From the NCBI GenBank assembly GCA_016284265.1, contig JAEEOM010000076.1, positions 68,522 to 112,596 on the forward strand: 44,075 nucleotides of DNA, given 5' to 3'. The notes beneath the pieces were generated by a model. The model was given only the letters and a program-made list of their open reading frames with translations. It had not been told where the DNA came from and did no database searches. The DNA comes from Bacteroidales bacterium. Lineage in GTDB: Bacteria > Bacteroidota > Bacteroidia > Bacteroidales > UBA932. The position numbers were made by a program, and so were the translations under genes. Positions 8,026 through 17,720 of the stretch are shown here, one piece after another. Positions within the stretch are counted from its first letter, which is position 1, and every line of letters starts with the position of its first letter.

Positions 8026-10554
8026 ATGGTATTGGAACAGAAGATTGGCTTTGACATTGTCCGGGAGAAGATTTCCGCCAAGTGCGCCACGCAGTATGCC
8101 GTGAAGAAGGTGGCGGCCGAGCAGATTTCGCGCGATCCCTCCGAGATTATGTTCCGGCTGCGGCTGACCGACGAGATGCGGCTTATCTGTTTGTTTGAAG
8201 ACAGTTTTCCGGCCGGCGGCTATCTCGATACCAAGGCTTTCCTGCTGCCGCTCCAGGCCGAGAACACGACAATCGATCTGCCGTCACTACGGATGCTCCG
8301 CACCAGCCTCGACACACTTCGCCGGATTCTGGCCTTTTTCCGCGAGTGCAAGGACGATCTCTATCCTACACTCCGACAGATTTCCGCGACGGTCAGCTAC
8401 GAGCCGGAGATCGGTCGGCGGATCGAAACGATTCTCGACCGTACCGGCGAGGTTCGTGACACGGCTTCTCCCGAACTCGGTGAGATCCGCAGGGCGCTCC
8501 GTTCAAAGGAAGGACAGGTCTCCCGACGCATCAACGCCATTCTCGGCACGGCCAAAGGGGAAGGACTGGTCGAAACCGACGCCGAAGTCGTGGTGCGCGA
8601 CGGCCGCGTGCTCATCCCGGTGCCGGCCGGATCCAAGAAGAAACTGCCCGGTATCGTTTACGACGAGTCGGCCAGCGGCAAGACGGCCTTCATCGAACCG
8701 CTCGAGATCGTGGAACTGGGCAACCAGATTCGCGAACTCCAGTTCGAGGAGCAGCGCGAAATTTCCCGTATTCTCTTTGTTTTTACCGAATTTCTGCGGC
8801 CATACCTGACAGGGCTTATTGCCGCTTCCGAATATATCGGCGAGATTGACTTCATCCGGGCAAAAGCCCTGGTGGCCCTCGACATGATCGCCGGGATGCC
8901 CATTCTTTCCGAGAACGGGGAATTCAACCTTCGCAGGGCCCGCCACCCGCTTCTCGAGGCTTCCCTGCGCAGGGAGAAGAAAGAGATCGTCCCGCTGACC
9001 CTGACGCTCACGAAAGAGAAGCACATCCTGCTGATCTCCGGCCCGAACGCTGGTGGTAAGTCGGTGTGCCTCAAGACGGTCGGCTTATTACAGTACATGT
9101 TCCAGTGGGGTATGCTCATCCCGACGTCCGAGGTGAGCGAGCTCATGATCTTCGACAGCATCTTCATTGACATCGGCGACGACCAGTCGCTGGAGAACGA
9201 CCTGAGCACCTACAGTTCGCATCTGCAGAACATGCGCGAGATCCTCACGCATGCCACGGCCTCTTCGCTCGTGCTGATCGACGAGTTCGGCAGCGGTACG
9301 GAGCCTGCCGCCGGCGGCGCCATCGCGGAAGCAGTTCTGGCCCGGCTCGATGAAATGGGCGCTTACGGCGTAATCACGACCCACTACACCAACCTCAAAC
9401 TCTATGCGGACAAGAGTTCCGGCGTGGTCAACGGCGCGATGCTTTTCGACGGGGCAGCCATCAAGCCGCTGTTCCAGCTACAGCAGGGCATGCCCGGCAA
9501 TTCCTTCGCTTTCGAGCTGGCCCGCAAAATGGGTCTTCCGGCCGATGTGGTCAAAGATGCCGAGGAGCGTGCAGGCAGCGAATATGTCAACATCGAGCGG
9601 AATCTGCGGCAGATCGCCCGCAGCCGTCGGGTGCTCGATGAGAAACTGGCCCGCATCAAGAGCACGGACAAGACGCTCGAGAGTCTGACCGACAAGTATC
9701 AGAAAGAGCTTGGTGAGGTCAAGGCTTTGAAAAAGAGTATCTTGGAAGAGGCTAAACGGGAGGCGCAGGAGATTCTCGACGAAGCCAACCGGCAGGTGGA
9801 GCGCACCATCCGCGAAATCCGGGAGGCCCAGGCCGAACGCGACAAGACCAAGGTGGCCCGGGAGCAGCTCACGAAATTCAAGGAGGAGCTTCAGCACGAG
9901 AAACCGAGTGAGAACGACGCGGCCATCGAGCGCAAGATGCAGCAGATTGTCGCCCGCAAGGAACGTGAACGTGCCCGCAAGGAGAAACGGGGCGAGATTC
10001 CCGGTCAGGCCGGGAATGACGCGAGAGCCGCAAGTGACGCAAAAGCCGGTGCCCGCAAGGAAAAAGCCGTCGATGATACGCCTTTGCGCGTGGGCGACAA
10101 AGTCCGGCTCAAAGACAACGACATGGTGGGCGAGGTGACACAGATCGCTGCCAAATACATCTCGGTTTCGATCGGCAGCATCATCTCGAAGATTGCCCCC
10201 GGCAAGGTCGAGAAGATCTCGAACCAGCAGTACAAAGAGAAAGCCCGCAGCACCTTCCGTCCCGTGATCCACTATGACAGCGACTCCATCAGCCGCCGCA
10301 AGCTGGAATTCCGCCCCACGATCGACATTCGCGGCGAACGCCTGAACGACGCCCTCGAGATCGTGATGCATTTCATCGACGACGCGACGATGGTCGGTGT
10401 GGGGCAGGTGAAAATCCTGCACGGCAAGGGAAACGGTGTGCTTCGCGAAGAAATCCGCAAATACCTCAGGACCGTGCCCGCGGTCAAGTCGCTGCGCGAC
10501 GAAGCCATCCAGCAGGGCGGTGCGGGCATCACGGTTGTTGAAATGGATATCTAG
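8026..10554 (+). CDS. mutS2: MutS2 family protein with C-terminal Smr domain
   Basis: Walker A ISGPNAGGKSVCLKT; LIDEFGSGTEPAAGGAIAEA; Smr TIDIRGERLNDAL...ILHGKGNGVLR. Confidence 0.93.
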   Translation: MVLEQKIGFDIVREKISAKCATQYAVKKVAAEQISRDPSEIMFRLRLTDEMRLICLFEDSFPAGGYLDTKAFLLPLQAENTTIDLPSLRMLRTSLDTLRRILAFFRECKDDLYPTLRQISATVSYEPEIGRRIETILDRTGEVRDTASPELGEIRRALRSKEGQVSRRINAILGTAKGEGLVETDAEVVVRDGRVLIPVPAGSKKKLPGIVYDESASGKTAFIEPLEIVELGNQIRELQFEEQREISRILFVFTEFLRPYLTGLIAASEYIGEIDFIRAKALVALDMIAGMPILSENGEFNLRRARHPLLEASLRREKKEIVPLTLTLTKEKHILLISGPNAGGKSVCLKTVGLLQYMFQWGMLIPTSEVSELMIFDSIFIDIGDDQSLENDLSTYSSHLQNMREILTHATASSLVLIDEFGSGTEPAAGGAIAEAVLARLDEMGAYGVITTHYTNLKLYADKSSGVVNGAMLFDGAAIKPLFQLQQGMPGNSFAFELARKMGLPADVVKDAEERAGSEYVNIERNLRQIARSRRVLDEKLARIKSTDKTLESLTDKYQKELGEVKALKKSILEEAKREAQEILDEANRQVERTIREIREAQAERDKTKVAREQLTKFKEELQHEKPSENDAAIERKMQQIVARKERERARKEKRGEIPGQAGNDARAASDAKAGARKEKAVDDTPLRVGDKVRLKDNDMVGEVTQIAAKYISVSIGSIISKIAPGKVEKISNQQYKEKARSTFRPVIHYDSDSISRRKLEFRPTIDIRGERLNDALEIVMHFIDDATMVGVGQVKILHGKGNGVLREEIRKYLRTVPAVKSLRDEAIQQGGAGITVVEMDI
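9994..10020 (-). repeat. Dispersed 27-bp hairpin repeat, copy B (gagattcccggtcaggccgggaatgac on +), in mutS2
   Basis: Perfect 8-bp stem ATTCCCGG/CCGGGAAT with 5-nt loop; encodes EIPGQAGND in a linker. Confidence 0.7.
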
Positions 10555-10557
10555 CCT

Positions 10558-10959
10558 ATGAAAAAGATCCTGTTCCGCGCGCTTCTGGCGCTCTGCTTTT
10601 TTGCGTTACCTGCCTGCCAGTCGACTGACAAACGGGTCCGTGGCACGGCGCAGCAGTTTCTGAAAGCCTATTACTCAGCCGACTATGCTGCTGCGGCGAC
10701 GTTGTGTACTCCCGCTTTTGCCGGCCGGGTTTCCAAAGGCGCCGAAGCGCAGGCGCGTGTTCCGGAAGAAATTGCACAAAAAATGAAAGAGGCCGTGTCC
10801 CAGACCTCTTTCAACATCGTTTCCGTGGAAGTGGACAAGGAGGCCGCCCGGGCCGTTGTCCGCTATGAACTTGCAGTACCGATGCTCGAACGGCCGGTAC
10901 CCAAGCAGCTCCTGCTACAGTTGGAAGGCCGCACGGCAGCGGTCGACGGCATCGAGTAA
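10558..10959 (+). CDS. Small lipoprotein, DUF4878/NTF2-like
   Basis: Lipobox [32 protein letters not shown]...; 3 bp after the mutS2 stop. Confidence 0.6.
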   Translation: MKKILFRALLALCFFALPACQSTDKRVRGTAQQFLKAYYSADYAAAATLCTPAFAGRVSKGAEAQARVPEEIAQKMKEAVSQTSFNIVSVEVDKEAARAVVRYELAVPMLERPVPKQLLLQLEGRTAAVDGIE

Positions 10960-12156
10960 TTCCCAACCGAAGAATTGGACCTTGCGCCGGACGGTCTTTC
11001 CGTCGCGGATCATCTCGACTTCCTGTTCATAGGGGTCGCGGCCCATGTGGCCGTAGGCCGCCGTGGGCTCGTAGATCGGGTTGGTAAGGCCGAATTGTTC
11101 GATGATGGCTGCGGGCCGCAGGTCGAAGAGTTCACCCACCTTGTCCGCGATTTGGCCGTCGGTCAGGGCGACGTGTGCCGTGCCGTAGGTATTGACGAAA
11201 AGGCTGACCGGCCGTGCCACGCCGATGGCGTAGGAAACTTGTACGAGGATTTCGTCGGCCACGCCGGCCGCCACCAGGTTCTTGGCGATGTGGCGGGCTG
11301 CGTAGGCGGCGCTGCGGTCCACCTTGCTGGGGTCCTTGCCAGAGAATGCGCCGCCGCCGTGGGCGCCGCGGCCGCCGTAGGTGTCGACAATGATCTTGCG
11401 GCCGGTCAGGCCGGTGTCACCGTGCGGGCCGCCGATGATGAACTGTCCCGTCGGATTGACGTGCAGGATCATGCCCTCCCGGAACAGGGCGGCGTTCGCT
11501 GCGCTGAGACGGGCCTTGACGCGCGGGAGGAGGATCTGTTCGACATCCTGTCGGATGCGGGCCTGATCGACGTCGGGATCGTGCTGGGTGGAGAGTACGA
11601 GCGTGTGGACGCGACGCGGCGTGTGGTCGTCTTCGTATTCAAGGGTGTACTGGCACTTGGCGTCGGGTCGGAGGTAAGGCATCGGGGAGGGACTCTCCCG
11701 GCGGATGCGGGCCAGTTCGATGAGGGTCACGTGTGCCAGAGTGAGCGGGAGCGGCATGTATTCCGGTGTCTCGTTGCAGGCGTAGCCGAACATCATGCCC
11801 TGATCGCCGGCACCCTGCTCCTCTTTCGTGGCGCGGTTCACGCCCCGGGCGATGTCGGCGCTCTGCTCGTGCAGGGCGGAGAGAATGGCGCAGGACTCCG
11901 CATCGAAATGGTATTCGCCCTTGGTATAGCCGATACGCCGGATCGTCCGGCGGACAACGCTCTGGATATCGACCCAGGCATCGCGGGAAGCGGCTTCACC
12001 GCAGATAACGGCAAGGCCGGTACTTACAAAGGTTTCACAAGCGACGTGTGCGGCAGGATCCTGCCGGAGGAAGTCGTCGAGAATAGCATCGGAAATCTGG
12101 TCGGCCACTTTGTCCGGGTGGCCCTCTGAAACGGATTCAGAAGTGAAAAGATACAT
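10915..12156 (-). CDS. metK: S-adenosylmethionine synthetase
   Basis: [67 protein letters not shown]. Confidence 0.97.
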   Translation of the reverse strand: MYLFTSESVSEGHPDKVADQISDAILDDFLRQDPAAHVACETFVSTGLAVICGEAASRDAWVDIQSVVRRTIRRIGYTKGEYHFDAESCAILSALHEQSADIARGVNRATKEEQGAGDQGMMFGYACNETPEYMPLPLTLAHVTLIELARIRRESPSPMPYLRPDAKCQYTLEYEDDHTPRRVHTLVLSTQHDPDVDQARIRQDVEQILLPRVKARLSAANAALFREGMILHVNPTGQFIIGGPHGDTGLTGRKIIVDTYGGRGAHGGGAFSGKDPSKVDRSAAYAARHIAKNLVAAGVADEILVQVSYAIGVARPVSLFVNTYGTAHVALTDGQIADKVGELFDLRPAAIIEQFGLTNPIYEPTAAYGHMGRDPYEQEVEMIRDGKTVRRKVQFFGWELLDAVDRCRAAFQL

Positions 12157-12159
12157 AAT

Positions 12160-12207
12160 TTTAGCCTTTTTTTAGCGTGGTTGGCAAGCAGTCAAATCCA
12201 TCCACAG
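12160..12207 (-). promoter_or_regulatory. Putative SAM-II-class riboswitch in the metK leader
   Basis: RNA CUGUGGAUGGAUUUGACUGCUUGCCAACCACGCUAAAAAAAGGCUAAA: P1 GUGG/CCAC, GAUUUG in L1, UUGCC able to pair with GGCUAA as an H-type pseudoknot, A-rich L3, AUG 3 nt downstream. Confidence 0.8.
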
Positions 12208-12219
12208 GGTTTAGGGCGG

Positions 12220-12227
12220 CAAAGGTA
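12220..12227 (-). promoter_or_regulatory. -7 box TACCTTTG for metK
   Basis: Matches TAnnTTTG on the minus strand, just upstream of the riboswitch. Confidence 0.7.
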
Positions 12228-12258
12228 GGATATTATTTTAAGATACAAAAAATATTGC

Positions 12259-12266
12259 TACTTTTG
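12259..12266 (+). promoter_or_regulatory. -7 box TACTTTTG for the nuclease gene at 12284
   Basis: Matches TAnnTTTG, 17 nt before the ATG; divergent from the metK promoter. Confidence 0.65.
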
Positions 12267-12283
12267 CAGCGTCGTTTGGATTC

Positions 12284-14356
12284 ATGGAGATGAAATTTCC
12301 GAGACTGCTGACCGTGCTTGCCGCAGTGATGCTTCTGCTGGTATCCTGTGACAAACCCGAACCCGAGAAGGAGACCGTCACGGTGTCCGTCTCGCCGGTG
12401 TCCCTATCGTTCCCCACGGAAGGCGGGACCGAAACGATCTCTGTCACTTCCAATGGTTTATGGTATGCAAAAGCCGAGGGATCCTGGCTGATTCTCTCCG
12501 CCACTTCCGGTTCCGGGAACGGCAGCATCCAGGTAACTGCCTCCGCCAATGCAGGAGACGCCCGGAACGGCCAGGTGATCTTCGAGACCGCCGACAATAA
12601 GACCACGGTCAATGTCTCCCAACTGATGTACGTCAAGCCTGATCCGGTGCAGCGCAGCATCAAGGAGGTCCGCGCCCTTTACAAAGGGACCGACTACAAG
12701 ATCACAGACGACATATTCATGGAAGGCACGGTCATCAGTGATTATCGCCGCGACACCGACGGTGGCCTGAACAACTATACTTCAGCCAAGACCATCGTCA
12801 TCTCAGACGGCGAGGCCGGCCTGATGCTCTACTGTTCGGGCGACAACAAGACGTTCGCCCGTGGCCAGAAGGTGCGGGTGCGCCTGCTCGACCAGACCCT
12901 TTCGGTCTACGGCCAGGGTGTGGTCCAGGTCAATGGGCTGCCGCTCGACAATATCCAGTATCTGGGCACGGAAACGCCCCAGGCCAAGGAGATTACCGCC
13001 CTGGAGCTGGTAAGCGGTCAATATGAATGTATGTACGTGGCTGTCAAAGATGTACAGGTCCTCGACGAAGATCTTGGCAAAACTTTCGCTTCCGACTCCG
13101 AGAATACGAGCCTGGCCTTCTCCGACAAGGACGGTGTGAGTTTCGACCTGTTCACCTCGCGCTATGCAACCTTCCGCAGCGAGACCGTTCCTTCGGGCAG
13201 CGGCGTGCTGAAAGGCATCGCCGGCAAGTACGGAGCCCGTTATCAGCTGTCCATTTCCGAAAAGGCCGACTATGCCGGCCTGACCGGTACGCGTTTCTCT
13301 TCGGCGAACTACTTCTACCTGGAGTCGACCGACCGGACGGTCAGCGGCGACGCCGGTACTTTCAACATCAGCCTGGTTTCGTCCGTGGCATGGAAAGCCT
13401 CCTGTTCCAATTCGTCTTTCAGTGTTTCGCCTGCTTCCGGTACCGGCTCCGCGCAGGTCACGGTGACCTACGGTGACAATCCGAGTTCTTCGGAATACCG
13501 CACGGCCGTGATCCGCTTCACCACGGATGATGCATCCGTGACGGACAAGGAACTTCTTCTTACTGTGGTCCAGCAGCCTTTCGAGATGCTGGTCCAGAGC
13601 GAAGTGAAGCCCTGGCTCGAAATGCCTGCCGTCAAGAATGAGGAGGGCAAGGCTTTCTTCAGTCACGACATGACCTGGAAAAACCAGGTTGTGCGCAACT
13701 ATTCTTTCTGGTATGATCTCTCTGGCCGCGTGGCGCTCTGGGTGGCCTATCCGCTCTACAGGGGCATGCTCTCCGGCGTCAAGCGTACCGATAAGTGGGA
13801 ATATGATCCGCTGGTGCCCAAGCGCTATCAGGGAGTCGTGTATACCAGTTACGGAGGCTACGACCGCGGCCATCAGCTGCCGTCTGCCGACCGGCTCTGC
13901 AATGTAGCGGCCAACGAACAGACCTTCTATTTCACGAACATCACGCCGCAGAACGCCGACTTGAACCAGGGGCTCTGGGAACGGCTCGAGGCCCATGTCC
14001 GCGACCGGGTGAATACCTGTGACACACTCTATGTGGTGACGGGCTGTGTGCTGACCACGGAATCCGACCCCACGCCGCAGTATATCAAAGACAACAACGG
14101 CAACGACGTGGCCATCCCCAAGGCTTATTACAAGGTGCTGCTCCGGTATAAGGCCGGGGAAGCCACCGGCGGCTATTCCGCCATCGGCTTCTGGATGGAA
14201 AACAAGCGTTACGGCGACACGTCTCTCTCGAAAGCTTTCGCCCGGACTGTCGACGAGATCGAAACCCTGACGGGCATCGACTTTTTCGTCAATCTGAAAG
14301 ACGAGTACGAAAAGGAAATAGAAGCGAAATACGATGCTACGGCATGGGGGCTATGA
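12284..14356 (+). CDS. BACON / DUF5689-like / BACON / DNA-RNA non-specific endonuclease (NUC1) lipoprotein
   Basis: Lipobox LLVSC; BACON-type repeats (VSPVSLSFPTEGGTETISVTSNGLW...); SIKEVRALYKG...FMEGTVISD; YDRGHQLPSADR catalytic motif and FYFTNITPQNADLNQGLW. Confidence 0.88.
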   Translation: MEMKFPRLLTVLAAVMLLLVSCDKPEPEKETVTVSVSPVSLSFPTEGGTETISVTSNGLWYAKAEGSWLILSATSGSGNGSIQVTASANAGDARNGQVIFETADNKTTVNVSQLMYVKPDPVQRSIKEVRALYKGTDYKITDDIFMEGTVISDYRRDTDGGLNNYTSAKTIVISDGEAGLMLYCSGDNKTFARGQKVRVRLLDQTLSVYGQGVVQVNGLPLDNIQYLGTETPQAKEITALELVSGQYECMYVAVKDVQVLDEDLGKTFASDSENTSLAFSDKDGVSFDLFTSRYATFRSETVPSGSGVLKGIAGKYGARYQLSISEKADYAGLTGTRFSSANYFYLESTDRTVSGDAGTFNISLVSSVAWKASCSNSSFSVSPASGTGSAQVTVTYGDNPSSSEYRTAVIRFTTDDASVTDKELLLTVVQQPFEMLVQSEVKPWLEMPAVKNEEGKAFFSHDMTWKNQVVRNYSFWYDLSGRVALWVAYPLYRGMLSGVKRTDKWEYDPLVPKRYQGVVYTSYGGYDRGHQLPSADRLCNVAANEQTFYFTNITPQNADLNQGLWERLEAHVRDRVNTCDTLYVVTGCVLTTESDPTPQYIKDNNGNDVAIPKAYYKVLLRYKAGEATGGYSAIGFWMENKRYGDTSLSKAFARTVDEIETLTGIDFFVNLKDEYEKEIEAKYDATAWGL

Positions 14357-14400
14357 TGAAAATCAACTATTTACTATATTAAAAACAACCTTTAGACTTT

Positions 14401-17400
14401 ATGAAAAAAACATTTAAGTGTTTTCTGGCGGTCGCAGCTTTCCTGCTGATGATCGTTCCGGCAATGGCCCAGGTGACCACTTCGAGCCTCGCCGGCCAGA
14501 TCGTCGATGAGAGCGGCGAACCGCTCATCGGCGTGGCTGTCGTGGCCGTCCACACGCCTTCCGGCACGCAGTACTACGCTGTGACCAACGAAGACGGACG
14601 CTATGCCATCCAGGGTATGCGTACCGGTGGCCCTTACGAGCTCACCATGTCCCTGATCGGCTGCCAGACGGTGGTCGTTCCCGACATCGTCCTTTCGTTG
14701 GCTGAGACCTACCAGCAGAACGCCGTTCTCAAGACGGCTACCGAGCAGCTGACCGAGGCGATCGTCGTTGCTTCCGCCCTGTCGAAATTCTCCACCGAGA
14801 AGACAGGTGCTGCCACCAACATCACCAACCAGCAGATCACCAACCTGCCGAGTGTGAGCCGCGCCATCACCGACGTTACCCGTCTGTCGCCGTACGGTGG
14901 CAACGGCATGAGCTTCGCCGGTGCCGACGGCCGTACCGCCAACTTCACCGTTGACGGTGCCAACTTCAACAACAACTTCGGTCTGAGTTCCAGCCTGCCT
15001 GGTGGCGGCAACCCGATCTCCATCGACGCCATCGAGGAACTCCAGGTCGTGATCTCGCCCTATGATGTGCGCCAGACCAACTTCATCGGTGGCGGTGTGA
15101 ACGCCATCACCAAATCCGGTACGAACACCTTCAAGGGCAGTGCCTATATCTATCACCGCAACGAATTCCTCCGTGGCGACACCGTGGAAGGCGAGCAGAT
15201 CGGCGGCGCCCGCGCCAAGGACCGCAGCACCACCTACGGCTTCACCCTCGGCGGACCGATCGTGAAGAACAAACTCTTCTTCTTCGTCAACGCCGAATAT
15301 ATCAAGGTTCCGACCATCGTCAACCGCTGGCAAGGTTCCGCCAATGGTGTGGCTGACGCGACCAACTACATCTCCCGCACGAAACTCTCCGACCTGCAGC
15401 GCGCTTCTGAGTTCGTGAAGAGCAAATACGGCTATGACACGGGTTCCTGGACCGACTTCCCGGCCAACGAGAACAACATGAAGATCCTGGCCCGCATCGA
15501 CTGGAACATCAACAACATGCACAAGCTCGCCCTCCGCTACAACTACACGAAGAACAACGTGTGGAATTCGCCGAACGGCAGCTCCATGGACGGTGGCACG
15601 CGTATGAGCGGCGCCCGTATGTCGCAGTACTCGATGTCCTTCGCCAACTCGATGTATTCGATGAACAACCTGGTGAATACCTGGTCTCTTGACCTCAACA
15701 GCCGCCTGAGCGACAACCTGTCCAACCAGTTCCTTGCCACGTTCTCGAAACTGGATGACGTGCGCGGTACCAACTCCGAAGAGTTCCCGTTCATCGACAT
15801 CCTCGACGACACCAGCTCCAATAACTACATGGCCCTCGGCTATGAGCTGTTCACCTGGAACAACGCCGTCCACAACACCATCGCAAACGTGAAGGACGAC
15901 ATCACCTGGTATAAGGGTTCCCACAAGGTGACCTTCGGTGCCAACTACGAGTATCAGATGGCTGACAACCAGTATATGCGCAATGGTTCTGGCTATTACC
16001 GCTACAAGACACTCGATGACTTCCTGAACGGCCGTATCCCCGAGGTCGTCTGCTTGACCTACGGCTATGACGGCGAGCAGTATCCTGCAGCCCGCGTCCA
16101 GTTCCACAAGGCCGGTGTCTATGCCCAGGATGACTGGAACGTGACCGACCGCTTCAAGCTGACCTACGGTCTCCGCATTGACGGTCTGTTCTTCGACAAT
16201 GGCGACCTGATGACCAATGAGGCCATCATGAAGCTGAGCTACTATCCCAGGAAGTACAACTACGAGGAAACCCATATCGATACCGGCAAATGGCCCAACT
16301 CCAGCGTGACCTTCTCGCCGCGCGTGGGCTTCAGCTGGGATGTCTTCGGTGACAAGAGCCTCAAGGTCCGTGGTGGTACGGGTCTGTTCTCCGGCCGTCT
16401 GCCGCTCGTGTTCTTCACCAACATGCCGACCAACGGCGGTCTGGTGCAGTACCAGGCGCAGATCAATGCCAAGAACGCCGCTTCCAGAGGCTTCTCGATG
16501 AATGTGTTCGACGGCGGTCTCGTGACCGATTCCAACGGCAAGGCCACCATCGAGGCGCTCTACAACAAACTGATCAGTCTCGGTTATCCGAGCACGGTTT
16601 CGCCGAAGGACGGTACGGTTCCTTCCGCAGTCAACGGTGTCGATCCGAAGTTCAAGATGCCGCAGGTCTGGAAGTCCTCGCTGGCGTTCGACTACAGCTT
16701 CCCTACCTCCTTCCCGTTCACCTTCTCGGCTGAAGGTATCTTCAACAAGACCATCAATGCAGTGGCCATCTCCGACTGGAGCATGAAGGATGTAGCCGGT
16801 TTCGCCCGCTTCAACGGTGCCGACAACCGTCCGATCTACCCGAGCAACTTCCGCAGCACCACCAAGGCCTTCGTTCTGGAGAATACGGACCAGGGCTACG
16901 GCTGGTCGGCCAGCGCCCAGATCAACGTGCGTCCGATCGAGAGCCTGAATTTCATGGCGGCCTACACGCACACCGTGAACAAGGAAATCACCGGTATGCC
17001 GGGTTCCGCTGCTGAATCGGCTTTCACCTATGTGCCTACCAACGAAGGCCCGAACTACATCAAACTGCACAACTCGCAGTATGTAACCCCTGACCGCGTG
17101 GTCGCTTCCCTCACGCACCACGACAAGAGCGGCAACCACTATAGCTTCATTTATGAGGCATGGCGTGGCGGTTACAATTACAGCTACATGACTTCCAACG
17201 ACATGAACGGCGACGGCTACAACTACGATGCCCTCTATATCCCGACCGACGAGGAAGTCAGCACCCGTAACTTCCGCTTCGTCTCGGCCGACGACCAGTC
17301 CCGTTTCATGGACTTTGTCCACAACGACAAATACCTGAGCACGCACCAGGGCCAGTATGCCGAAGGTTACAGCGTGTACAGCCCGTGGGTCCACCGCGTG

Positions 17401-17703
17401 GACTTCAGCTACAAGCACGACTTCACGGTGAAGTGTGGCAAGAACACCAACACCCTGCAGCTCTGCCTCGACCTGAAGAACGTCCTCAACCTGTTCAACT
17501 CCAGCTGGGGTGTGAGCAAGTACCTCAACCCGTCCATCGGTTCCGATGCCCGCATCCTGAAGTATGAAGGTGTCGATGCGGAAGGTTATGCTACCTTCTC
17601 CACACCGGCCGCCATCAGCGGCAGCACCCAGACCTTCGTCCCGAACCACGCGCTCGGACAGTGCTGGTATGCTTCTGTCGGTATCAAGTATCTGTTTAAC
17701 TAA
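14401..17703 (+). CDS. Oar-like TonB-dependent receptor with N-terminal carboxypeptidase-regulatory-like domain
   Basis: Signal peptide; QVTTSSLAGQIVDESGEPLIGVAVVAVHTPSGTQYYAVTNEDGRYAIQGM; plug ITNLPSVSRAITDVTRLSPYGG...FTVDGANFNNNFG; long barrel. Confidence 0.92.
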   Translation: MKKTFKCFLAVAAFLLMIVPAMAQVTTSSLAGQIVDESGEPLIGVAVVAVHTPSGTQYYAVTNEDGRYAIQGMRTGGPYELTMSLIGCQTVVVPDIVLSLAETYQQNAVLKTATEQLTEAIVVASALSKFSTEKTGAATNITNQQITNLPSVSRAITDVTRLSPYGGNGMSFAGADGRTANFTVDGANFNNNFGLSSSLPGGGNPISIDAIEELQVVISPYDVRQTNFIGGGVNAITKSGTNTFKGSAYIYHRNEFLRGDTVEGEQIGGARAKDRSTTYGFTLGGPIVKNKLFFFVNAEYIKVPTIVNRWQGSANGVADATNYISRTKLSDLQRASEFVKSKYGYDTGSWTDFPANENNMKILARIDWNINNMHKLALRYNYTKNNVWNSPNGSSMDGGTRMSGARMSQYSMSFANSMYSMNNLVNTWSLDLNSRLSDNLSNQFLATFSKLDDVRGTNSEEFPFIDILDDTSSNNYMALGYELFTWNNAVHNTIANVKDDITWYKGSHKVTFGANYEYQMADNQYMRNGSGYYRYKTLDDFLNGRIPEVVCLTYGYDGEQYPAARVQFHKAGVYAQDDWNVTDRFKLTYGLRIDGLFFDNGDLMTNEAIMKLSYYPRKYNYEETHIDTGKWPNSSVTFSPRVGFSWDVFGDKSLKVRGGTGLFSGRLPLVFFTNMPTNGGLVQYQAQINAKNAASRGFSMNVFDGGLVTDSNGKATIEALYNKLISLGYPSTVSPKDGTVPSAVNGVDPKFKMPQVWKSSLAFDYSFPTSFPFTFSAEGIFNKTINAVAISDWSMKDVAGFARFNGADNRPIYPSNFRSTTKAFVLENTDQGYGWSASAQINVRPIESLNFMAAYTHTVNKEITGMPGSAAESAFTYVPTNEGPNYIKLHNSQYVTPDRVVASLTHHDKSGNHYSFIYEAWRGGYNYSYMTSNDMNGDGYNYDALYIPTDEEVSTRNFRFVSADDQSRFMDFVHNDKYLSTHQGQYAEGYSVYSPWVHRVDFSYKHDFTVKCGKNTNTLQLCLDLKNVLNLFNSSWGVSKYLNPSIGSDARILKYEGVDAEGYATFSTPAAISGSTQTFVPNHALGQCWYASVGIKYLFN

Positions 17704-17720
17704 TCCATAGACGATCCGAT

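Noticed and set aside
14392-17649. 1085-aa antisense ORF
   Set aside because: Codon-aligned antisense of the Oar-like TonB receptor; Val/Gly/His/Arg-rich composition; explained by lack of TTA/CTA/TCA in the sense gene.
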